Origin: CAYUWG01 sp964448285
GTDB lineage: Bacteria > Bacteroidota > Ignavibacteria > SZUA-365
Direction of reading: 5' to 3'
Assembly: GCA_964448285.1 (NCBI GenBank)
Contig: CAYUWG010000129.1
Location: 1-6,766, forward strand
DNA length: 6,766 nt
The notes beneath the pieces were generated by a model that did no database searches, was not told the DNA's origin, and worked only from the letters and a program-made list of their open reading frames with translations. This document shows positions 1 through 5,638 of this stretch, in pieces. Positions within the stretch are counted from its first letter, which is position 1. Every line of letters starts with the position of its first letter. A program made the translations under genes and the position numbers.

Positions 1-311
1 CATGATGGCGCAATCATGAATCTCTCGGAAATCACGACAGGTTCTATACTTCGTTCCCACTCTTCATTCCAATTTCGACTTCGGATCATCGCGAAGGTGT
101 ATTTCGAAGACGGGAAGAATCGTGTGAGCATCGTCTCAATCTCGTTGCCGTTGTGCGTCCAATCTTCCTCGTTGAAGTAACAACTCCATGACTGCTCATC
201 CTCAAGAAATCCCGTCGGATTCCATGAAGCGAGCAGTGCTTGAATTGTCTCGGCATCATCGGAAAGTTCGAAGCGCAATTCGATGCTGTCGGTTTTTCCG
301 GCTGAACTCAT
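1..311 (-). CDS. prmA: Ribosomal protein L11 methyltransferase PrmA, N-terminal part (truncated by window edge)
   Basis: Reading the minus strand from an ATG at 311-309 gives 103 intact codons and two further bases (TG, probably the start of a Trp codon) running off the left edge. I see an N-terminal domain with a FLEDEQSWSCYF segment (about residues 37-48), then NWNEEWERSIEPVVISERFMIAPS at the end, in which NWNEEW, the PVV strand and the RF-IAPS(W) tail match the linker between substrate-recognition and catalytic domains of PrmA. The SAM-binding domain lies outside the window. The family trimethylates ribosomal protein L11 in the cytoplasm; loss is usually tolerated. The start overlaps the stop of the upstream M28 gene in an ATGA (311-308), and no Shine-Dalgarno sequence precedes it, so translational coupling is likely. 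Recognition is by motif memory only, and the catalytic half is not visible. Confidence 0.85.
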   Translation of the reverse strand, partial: MSSAGKTDSIELRFELSDDAETIQALLASWNPTGFLEDEQSWSCYFNEEDWTHNGNEIETMLTRFFPSSKYTFAMIRSRNWNEEWERSIEPVVISERFMIAPS

Positions 312-1309
312 GCAGGACGATGACCGAAGAGGAGGTAGAGCAAGAGCTTGCCCACTTGCCCCAATGTTTCGGGCGAGCATTGATCCGGTGTATCGGATAA
401 GGTATGCCAGTACTTCCGTCGAGGATTCGTATCCGCGTGCCCGACTAAGTCCAGATCGATGATGTTTATCGTTTTAATGCCACCGGTTTTATTGAGTGCG
501 ATGTGATCGTCCAGGATAGCGCCGCTCTTCTTGCGAATGAATTGCTTCATGCCCAACCTTTCAGCAGAATTCCAAACGAGGTTCACGACATCGTTCGCAT
601 ATTGAGCGGAATGTCCTTCGATCGGAAAGAAGGCTTCCTTATCACCAACAAGGTCAAGCAGAATACCGAACTGAGGTTTGTATCCCGGATCGAGCGACGC
701 AGCAAAATACTTGCTTCCGAGGCAGTACATGCCTTCATCACCTTCACGACCGTAATCCTCACCATCGAAGAGCACGAGATCCACTCCGACCGGCGGAGGT
801 GATTGACGAAGGAGTTCAGCAATATGCAAAAGAACCGCTACGCCACTTGCGCCGTCGTTGGCACCGGCAATCGGTTGTTGTTTCTTATCCTCCTCTGTCT
901 CTTTATCAGCATGTGGCCTCGTATCCCAATGAGCACACAGGAGAATTCGTGTTCTCATTTCCGGACGAAAAGAAGCGATGACGTTTTTCAAGCTCAAACG
1001 CTCCCCGTCATATCCTTGCATAGAAAATTCCTGTTTGAATACCGAGTCCGCAAACGATTCGAGATGGTTCATGAAGAAATCGAGACATCGAGCATGACCA
1101 TCGGTATTCGGCGAACGGGGCCCGAATGCGACTTGTGCTTTGAGAAGCTCGAATGCTCGTGCGCCTGAGAATTCCGGATATGTTGCCGGAGCCTGAAAGG
1201 TCATGACCTGGCTCTCCGTGCGATTGCTTCGATCCGCGTTCTTCGTGCATCCTGAGAAAAGAAGGATGGGGATTACTGCGATTGATAGGCTGGGAAATGG
1301 ATGTTTCAT
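308..1309 (-). CDS. Glutaminyl-peptide cyclotransferase-like M28 family zinc lipoprotein
   Basis: A 333-residue protein. Residues 1-21 form a lipoprotein signal (MKH start, hydrophobic core, LFSGC lipobox with Cys21), so it is probably anchored in the periplasm or outer membrane. The M28 alpha/beta fold is visible: AHWDTRP (126-132), GANDGASG (149-156) with zinc ligand Asp152, FDGEDYG (181-187) with the general-acid/base Glu184 and second metal ligand Asp185, LLDLVG (217-222), LDDHI (266-270), and YWHTLSDTP (300-308) with Trp301 and the third ligand His302. DLVG, DDHI and WHT are the spacing and residues of glutaminyl cyclases rather than of two-zinc aminopeptidases. Glutaminyl cyclases convert N-terminal Gln to pyroglutamate; an aminopeptidase activity is the alternative. 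The gene starts 31 bp after a terminator, has no visible Shine-Dalgarno sequence, and overlaps prmA by 4 bases. Family call is firm; exact reaction is inferred. Confidence 0.82.
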   Translation of the reverse strand: MKHPFPSLSIAVIPILLFSGCTKNADRSNRTESQVMTFQAPATYPEFSGARAFELLKAQVAFGPRSPNTDGHARCLDFFMNHLESFADSVFKQEFSMQGYDGERLSLKNVIASFRPEMRTRILLCAHWDTRPHADKETEEDKKQQPIAGANDGASGVAVLLHIAELLRQSPPPVGVDLVLFDGEDYGREGDEGMYCLGSKYFAASLDPGYKPQFGILLDLVGDKEAFFPIEGHSAQYANDVVNLVWNSAERLGMKQFIRKKSGAILDDHIALNKTGGIKTINIIDLDLVGHADTNPRRKYWHTLSDTPDQCSPETLGQVGKLLLYLLFGHRPA

Positions 1310-1318
1310 TGATTGAAA

Positions 1319-1345
1319 AGTGTATGTGATTCACGATACGAAAAA
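1319..1345 (-). promoter_or_regulatory. Weak candidate promoter for the M28-prmA unit
   Basis: On the minus strand TACACT (1324-1319) fits four of six bases of a -10 box. A T-only hexamer, which is part of the preceding terminator's T tract, lies about 17 bp upstream where a -35 would be. A start about 7 bases downstream would fall near 1312, leaving a leader of only about three bases before the ATG at 1309. This agrees with the absence of a Shine-Dalgarno sequence. The match is poor and rests mainly on there being no other room for a promoter. Confidence 0.25.
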
Positions 1346-1372
1346 AAAAGGCAGCGAACGTGCGCTGCCTTT
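1341..1372 (-). terminator. Rho-independent terminator of the metalloprotease gene
   Basis: A perfect 10-bp stem (AAAGGCAGCG at 1347-1356 with CGCTGCCTTT at 1363-1372) encloses a 6-base loop. Read on the minus strand it is followed by an uninterrupted run of nine T (1349-1341, the first three also pairing in the stem). It begins 15 bases after the protease stop codon (1390-1388). In the plus direction no T run follows, so it acts on minus-strand transcription only. It separates the protease from the downstream M28-prmA unit. Confidence 0.93.
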
Positions 1373-1387
1373 CGTAATCAGATTTCG

Positions 1388-4300
1388 TTACTTCATCAGG
1401 ACCATTTTCTTCACCAACCGCTGACCAGCAGCTTGAAGTTCATAGGTGTATATCCCGGATGGTAGATCGCCTGAATCGAATTGGACGCGATAACTTCCAG
1501 CCGGATAAACACCATCTGCAAGCGTTCGGACTTCACGGCCGATCGCAGAGAATACTCTAAGCGAGAGTGTCCCTTGCTTGGGCAGATCGAAGGTGATCGT
1601 CGTTGATGGATTGAATGGATTGGGGAAATTTTGGTGAAGCGACAGTTGTATTGGTCGCGCGTGATCGCGTTCGACGCTCACAAGCGACTGGTCGATATCT
1701 AAAAGCTCGAAATCATCGACGGCTGCCTCGACAAGCGAGCCGGGTTCTAAATCGGCGGCTTCGAACTCGACTTGCAGTTCAGTCACGTTTGGGAAATAAT
1801 CCTTCACACGGAAGACTTTCGGACTCCATGAAGCGTCACTTTCTTTCGTTTGTTCAAGAGTTTTCCAAGTTGTGCCGCCATCACCGGATATGCGGACAGT
1901 CCAATCATCCGTGCCTGGGGTCGCGCCGGAGTTGTTCGTGTACCATCTGAAATATCGAAGTACCGGAACGATGTAAGCTGAGACATCATACTTCCTTGTC
2001 GTCAGCCAAGTCGAACCTCCATCGACATCATTCTGTCCGAGACCCAGACTTGGATCAGCATTCCCGGTAACCCAACATCGCTCTTTACTGACACCTGGTG
2101 TATGGTCCTCATTCGGTTGAACGTATGGAACTTGTGGTGGAGCGCCAAGCTGTGTGTTCCAAGTACCGATTGGTTTTTCGCGAACCCATCTTCCCGTCTC
2201 CGCATCGGAAGTCGCACCCCATCCGTCCAAGACCTCACAGTCGTAGAACTCTTTCGTAAGAAAACCGACGAGAACGAGATGATAACTTATCGGCGCTCTT
2301 GCTGGATGTCGCGCGATCGATCCAAAGTTATCGGTAGCTTCGATGTAGTACTTCAGAATACTCCCTGCGGGATGAGGCGGGATGAATCCACTGAATCTCT
2401 TGAACTGCGCATCATAAACGAGCGTCGCTGTTTGTTGATTCTGGAAATCATCCGAGGAATACACAACGCGGACCTCCTGAATCTTCATGCGCGTCGCATC
2501 AATGCCGGTGGCAACCATCGCATCGCCACTCAGAGCGATTGGATCCGTTACGCTCTGATGGTCTGGAGCAGGATTGTGAATGATCGAAATTGCAGAACCG
2601 GGAATGCCGTGAGCGTTGAATGCAGGGATGATCTGTGAAGAGTTCGGTGTCCCGTTCGAAAGATTTCCATCGTCGTCATCTGCGACTAAGAACTCTATGA
2701 AGTAGTCCGCAAAGGCAACGCCGAGGTTCGTTCCATCCGGCGTCCCATACTTCGCTTGGTGTGAAAGACGCTCGACCTTTTCGAGACCGATCGCTTTGCG
2801 CGTATCCCAAACGGCGCCCGTCAGGATCATTCCATCATCGTGAATTTCGTTAACGATGCTTTCCGGATAGCGTCGAGTGTTGTCGGAGTTCCGTATGATA
2901 CCGTCGTTCGGACCATTCTTCATGAATCCGATACCGACACGCGGGTCGTCACGAAGCGTGTTCGCAAGGATATCTGCGGTCGCTTCACTGAGCGCACCGT
3001 TCGTCATACCTGATCCACGCAAACGACGATAGAGAAAGTGATTGACGGCATGACCGTATTCGTGGTAAACCACGTCGGCGATCTCTGCGGTATTGCCGCA
3101 CGTGGCGCTTTCGTTGAAGAAATTCACCGAAGTACCGTTCCAGTTAGCGTTACACTCTTGATTGATGTTAACGACACATGGGAGTTGAATGTCAAGCCCG
3201 GAAAGATTCATCGTTGGGTCGATGTTTCTGATGTACTCGTGAACGCGCGTCACGTGATAAAAACCGTTTCGTTCGCTCGCAACGGAATTCCCATCGAACC
3301 ATTCGATGTTGAATTCCTGTCCTGCATTCACGGTACCGCTAACGACACCGTTCCGGACAGTCGTGCCGGATGTGTCTGCGCGTCGTGCGATTGCAAAAGG
3401 CCCGGAGAGGCGTGCGATGACTTGTGCCGACGATGCTGTTCCGATATCCACTGTATATCGCCCATCTTCATCCGTGATCACCATCTTCCCGTCAACCCAC
3501 ACATAGGCGCCTTTCAACGGTACAGTTGAAACACCCTTGGTGTAGGAGATTGGGTAAATCTGGATCGTCACTCGACCGCTGACTGTCGATGTGATTCCTG
3601 CGGGTTTTTCTTTTCCCTGGTGGAAATGACGAACGGTGTTCCAGCGCCAGAGAATTTGTCCGGAGTGCGCATCGACGTATGTGTCCCACACTTCATGGCC
3701 CGATTCACGCACCAAAAAATTGTACACAAGCCTGTAGTCGATCGATGCAGGGTATTTCAGCGGCAGAACGACGAGTGTTCCGCCTTCGATTTCACCATCA
3801 TCCGGCAGACGATCAAGTCCACTCTTCGAGAGTGAACGCGCGGACTCTCGTGAAAGGGTAGGTGTCGGGTTGAGACGAATACCGGGATGGGTGTCGCTTC
3901 CAAACATGAACACTTTCCCGGTCGAGGAAATCCGAAGATCGATATAGGAGTGAAGGACATCGATACCTTGGTACTGTTGGATGTACTTGACGTAGGCTTT
4001 CCCTCCGACGATTTCGGAATAGAGCAACCGAAGGTTATCTGGGTCTGCATTGAGAACGTCGCGATAGGTTTGAACGAATTGATTCGCGGCTTGTGGTGCA
4101 TTGAGTAGATGGATGACGGGATAGCCATCGATCTGAATCCCTTTTCCCCATGCTCTGTGAGGATTATCAGTCAGCGCATTGTAACGAAACTCCCAGGTAT
4201 CGTTTGCTAAAAGAAACTGCTCCATGGCTGCGCTCTTCTTCGAAAGACGGCTCGCCGGAGCGAATGATGATGAAGGAAGGATGATATCTTCATCCGGGAG

Positions 4301-4390
4301 TTTTACACGTTTCCCATTCTCGTTGTCGGCTTGTAACTGCACGGCAAACATGATGAGCACGAGTGTCAAAAGGGATAAGGACTTTGACAT
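1388..4390 (-). CDS. Secreted M36/M4-like zinc metalloprotease with type IX secretion sorting domain
   Basis: A 1000-residue extracellular protease. In order: signal peptide (about 1-21, probable cleavage after LQA); propeptide with FTP-like segment (about 118-170, KAYVKYIQQYQGIDVL) and PepSY-like segment (about 213-251, VYNFLV...SGQILWRWN); a carboxypeptidase-regulatory-like beta domain (about 268-350); the catalytic domain (about 358-596) with HEYGH at 443-447, third zinc ligand Glu469 in GALSEATAD, probable transition-state His517 in EIHDDG, and the DDDDGNLSNGTPN segment (571-583); an Ig-like domain (about 600-705) with YYIEATDNFG; an immune-inhibitor-A/MAM-like jelly roll (about 712-898) with VDGGSTWL and SLVEAAVDDFEL; and the type IX sorting domain (about 915-1000). 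Cys413 and Cys431 may form a disulfide. The family degrades proteins after propeptide removal; substrate is unknown. Start is supported by AGAGGT four bases upstream. M36 versus M4 assignment is uncertain. Confidence 0.9.
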   Translation of the reverse strand: MSKSLSLLTLVLIMFAVQLQADNENGKRVKLPDEDIILPSSSFAPASRLSKKSAAMEQFLLANDTWEFRYNALTDNPHRAWGKGIQIDGYPVIHLLNAPQAANQFVQTYRDVLNADPDNLRLLYSEIVGGKAYVKYIQQYQGIDVLHSYIDLRISSTGKVFMFGSDTHPGIRLNPTPTLSRESARSLSKSGLDRLPDDGEIEGGTLVVLPLKYPASIDYRLVYNFLVRESGHEVWDTYVDAHSGQILWRWNTVRHFHQGKEKPAGITSTVSGRVTIQIYPISYTKGVSTVPLKGAYVWVDGKMVITDEDGRYTVDIGTASSAQVIARLSGPFAIARRADTSGTTVRNGVVSGTVNAGQEFNIEWFDGNSVASERNGFYHVTRVHEYIRNIDPTMNLSGLDIQLPCVVNINQECNANWNGTSVNFFNESATCGNTAEIADVVYHEYGHAVNHFLYRRLRGSGMTNGALSEATADILANTLRDDPRVGIGFMKNGPNDGIIRNSDNTRRYPESIVNEIHDDGMILTGAVWDTRKAIGLEKVERLSHQAKYGTPDGTNLGVAFADYFIEFLVADDDDGNLSNGTPNSSQIIPAFNAHGIPGSAISIIHNPAPDHQSVTDPIALSGDAMVATGIDATRMKIQEVRVVYSSDDFQNQQTATLVYDAQFKRFSGFIPPHPAGSILKYYIEATDNFGSIARHPARAPISYHLVLVGFLTKEFYDCEVLDGWGATSDAETGRWVREKPIGTWNTQLGAPPQVPYVQPNEDHTPGVSKERCWVTGNADPSLGLGQNDVDGGSTWLTTRKYDVSAYIVPVLRYFRWYTNNSGATPGTDDWTVRISGDGGTTWKTLEQTKESDASWSPKVFRVKDYFPNVTELQVEFEAADLEPGSLVEAAVDDFELLDIDQSLVSVERDHARPIQLSLHQNFPNPFNPSTTITFDLPKQGTLSLRVFSAIGREVRTLADGVYPAGSYRVQFDSGDLPSGIYTYELQAAGQRLVKKMVLMK

Positions 4391-4394
4391 GCAG

Positions 4395-4400
4395 ACCTCT
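4395..4400 (-). promoter_or_regulatory. Ribosome binding site of the metalloprotease
   Basis: AGAGGT on the minus strand lies four bases before the ATG at 4390-4388. It supports this start codon, which also places a normal signal peptide at the N-terminus. Confidence 0.7.
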
Positions 4401-4419
4401 ATGTATGTGATGAAAGAAA

Positions 4420-4436
4420 AGAAACGATCCGTTTCT
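4420..4436. repeat. Perfect 7-bp inverted repeat in the protease leader (possible operator)
   Basis: AGAAACG-ATC-CGTTTCT is a 7-bp perfect inverted repeat with a 3-base centre, 30 to 46 bases upstream of the protease start codon. It is too small, and has no T run after it on the minus strand suitable for termination, so a protein-binding operator or a small mRNA hairpin in the 5' leader are the options. No regulator gene is visible nearby. Confidence 0.4.
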
Positions 4437-4477
4437 CAATCGCTGTCAACTTAACGCTTCTGTCTTTTGAATTCCAA

Positions 4478-4508
4478 CAAATCCATTGAGCCAAGGTGCA
4501 GAACCAAA
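4478..4508 (-). promoter_or_regulatory. Candidate Bacteroidota-type promoter for the metalloprotease
   Basis: On the minus strand TTTG (4508-4505) is followed after 19 bases by TGGATTTG (4485-4478). The Bacteroidota primary-sigma consensus is TTTG, then about 19-21 bases, then TAnnTTTG. The match misses only one fixed base (G for A). Transcription would start near 4472 and give a leader of about 80 bases that contains the inverted repeat at 4420-4436. The -33 box lies only 14 bases beyond the stop of the ABC gene, and no terminator for that gene is visible, so read-through from it is possible. Confidence 0.4.
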
Positions 4509-4521
4509 CGGTGTTAAGAGA

Positions 4522-5514
4522 TTACTCAGCACGTTTGCGTGTGGCGACTTTCTCCCAATTCCAGCATGCAACCTGATGGTTATCCTCGACAGCCGTTAGA
4601 ATAGGTTGGTGAAAAGTACATTTCTCGGATGCGTATGCGCATCGTGAAGTGAAATTGCATCCAATCGGGTAGTTCGTGGCTCGCGGAACCTGTCCGGGGA
4701 TAATTCGCAACTGCTGCTTCGGTTTATGTCCTGCGGGAATAGATTGCATCAGTCCGATCGTGTATGGATGGAGAGGCATATGAAAGATATCATCGACGAG
4801 GCCGCTTTCGACGATCTCCGATGCATACATCACGGAAATACGATTACAGGATTCAGCGACGATTCCCAAATCGTGTGTGATGAGCAAAACCGACATGCCC
4901 ATTTCGTGCTTCAGCTTGTCGATGAGTTTGAGAATCTGCACCTGAACCGTCACGTCAAGCGCTGTTGTCGGTTCGTCTGCGATGAGAACATCGGGACTAC
5001 AAATCAGACTCATTGCCATGAGAACTCTCTGGCGCATGCCTCCTGAAAGCTCGAAGGGATATGAGTTGATCACAACGGGCGGCGCAGCGATGCCAACGTG
5101 TGCGAGCATGTTGATCGCGCGTTGGCGCGCTTCGGCCTTCGAAATATCAAGATGATGATGGAGCACTTCCGTTATCTGGCTACCAACCGTGAAAACAGGA
5201 TTGAGCGAAGTCATCGGCTCTTGAAACACCATCGAAATACCGTTTCCCCGAATGGAGCGCATTTCCAATTCCGATAATTCGAGAAGATTTTTTCCTTCGA
5301 ACCAAATCTCACCGGACACGATTCTCCCGGGTTTTCGGATCAAACGAATGATGGAAAGTCCCGTCACAGTTTTTCCGCAACCGGATTCACCGACCAAACC
5401 CAACGTTTCGCCGCGGGACAATGCGAAACTCACATTCTGAACAGCAAGGGCGCTACCTTCCTCAGTATCGAATACGGTTGTCAGATTCTTTACGCTTAAC
5501 ACGGGATTTGCCAT
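4522..5514 (-). CDS. Oligopeptide/dipeptide ABC transporter ATP-binding protein (OppD/DppD family)
   Basis: A 330-residue cytoplasmic ATPase of normal family length. Visible motifs: Walker A GESGCGKT (42-49), Q-loop in VFQEPMTSLNP (Gln98), signature LSGGMRQRV (156-164), Walker B VLIADEP (176-182, Asp180 and catalytic Glu181), D-loop TALD (184-187), H-loop His214. After the ATPase core comes the oligopeptide-transporter C-terminal extension, HPYTIGLMQSIP (249-260) and a four-cysteine pattern Cys286, Cys292, Cys299, Cys317. In DppD-type proteins this pattern can bind a 4Fe-4S cluster. The partner would be a paired OppF-like ATPase plus two permeases and a lipoprotein, none of which lie in the window. 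The ATG at 5514 has no clear Shine-Dalgarno sequence, but an in-frame stop (5523-5521) lies three codons upstream, so it is the most upstream ATG available. Peptides are the likely substrate; nickel or glutathione relatives cannot be excluded. Confidence 0.9.
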   Translation of the reverse strand: MANPVLSVKNLTTVFDTEEGSALAVQNVSFALSRGETLGLVGESGCGKTVTGLSIIRLIRKPGRIVSGEIWFEGKNLLELSELEMRSIRGNGISMVFQEPMTSLNPVFTVGSQITEVLHHHLDISKAEARQRAINMLAHVGIAAPPVVINSYPFELSGGMRQRVLMAMSLICSPDVLIADEPTTALDVTVQVQILKLIDKLKHEMGMSVLLITHDLGIVAESCNRISVMYASEIVESGLVDDIFHMPLHPYTIGLMQSIPAGHKPKQQLRIIPGQVPRATNYPIGCNFTSRCAYASEKCTFHQPILTAVEDNHQVACWNWEKVATRKRAE

Positions 5515-5567
5515 CGCCGGTCAAGATACTGCCTTCATGGAGGATCGAAAAAGTAAGCATGGGTTGG

Positions 5568-5598
5568 TTTGTGCGCGCACAGCGATGACGCTATTTTG
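5568..5598 (+). promoter_or_regulatory. Candidate promoter for the carboxyltransferase gene
   Basis: TTGTGC (5569-5574) lies 17 bases before TATTTT (5592-5597), a moderate sigma-70-like match. The same stretch reads TTTG (5568-5571), 20 bases, TATTTTG, which is one base short of the Bacteroidota TAnnTTTG box. A start near 5604 would give a leader of about 35 bases containing the ribosome binding site. The palindrome at 5570-5581 overlaps the -35 region. Confidence 0.4.
5570..5581. repeat. Perfect 12-bp palindrome between the divergent genes (possible operator)
   Basis: TGTGCGCGCACA is identical to its reverse complement and alternates strictly between pyrimidine and purine. It is in the 124-bp region between the ABC ATPase gene and the carboxyltransferase gene and covers the upstream part of the candidate plus-strand promoter. 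A regulator bound here could affect either gene. The symmetry does not extend further. Confidence 0.4.
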
Positions 5599-5626
5599 AA
5601 ACGCCCACATACGGGGATAGCTCACC

Positions 5627-5631
5627 AAGGA
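5627..5631 (+). promoter_or_regulatory. Ribosome binding site that sets the carboxyltransferase start
   Basis: AAGGA lies seven bases before the ATG at 5639. An in-frame TAG at 5618-5620 blocks any earlier start. The next in-frame ATG (5684, Met16) has no comparable site, so 5639 is preferred. Confidence 0.7.
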
Positions 5632-5638
5632 ATCGATA

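Noticed and set aside
803..1168. 121-codon plus-strand open frame opposite the M28 gene
   Set aside because: Antisense to the conserved M28 motifs; no ribosome binding site or family resemblance.
2102..2638. 178-codon plus-strand open frame inside the protease gene
   Set aside because: It is antisense to a well-supported catalytic/Ig region, has no signal, domain or ribosome binding site, and its sequence shows no recognisable family. It is a shadow frame.
3038..3529. 163-codon plus-strand open frame inside the protease gene
   Set aside because: Antisense to the HEYGH region and to the domain before it; apparent Cys richness is a by-product of the opposite-strand codons.
4444..4449. TTGACA on the minus strand as a -35 box for the protease
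   Set aside because: The hexamer is perfect, but 17 bp downstream the sequence is CGTTTC, not a -10 box. The TTTG-N19-TGGATTTG candidate upstream fits better.
4437..4521. Possible terminator for the ABC ATPase gene
   Set aside because: I see only 3-4 bp pairings and no T run after the stop codon, so no intrinsic terminator can be supported.
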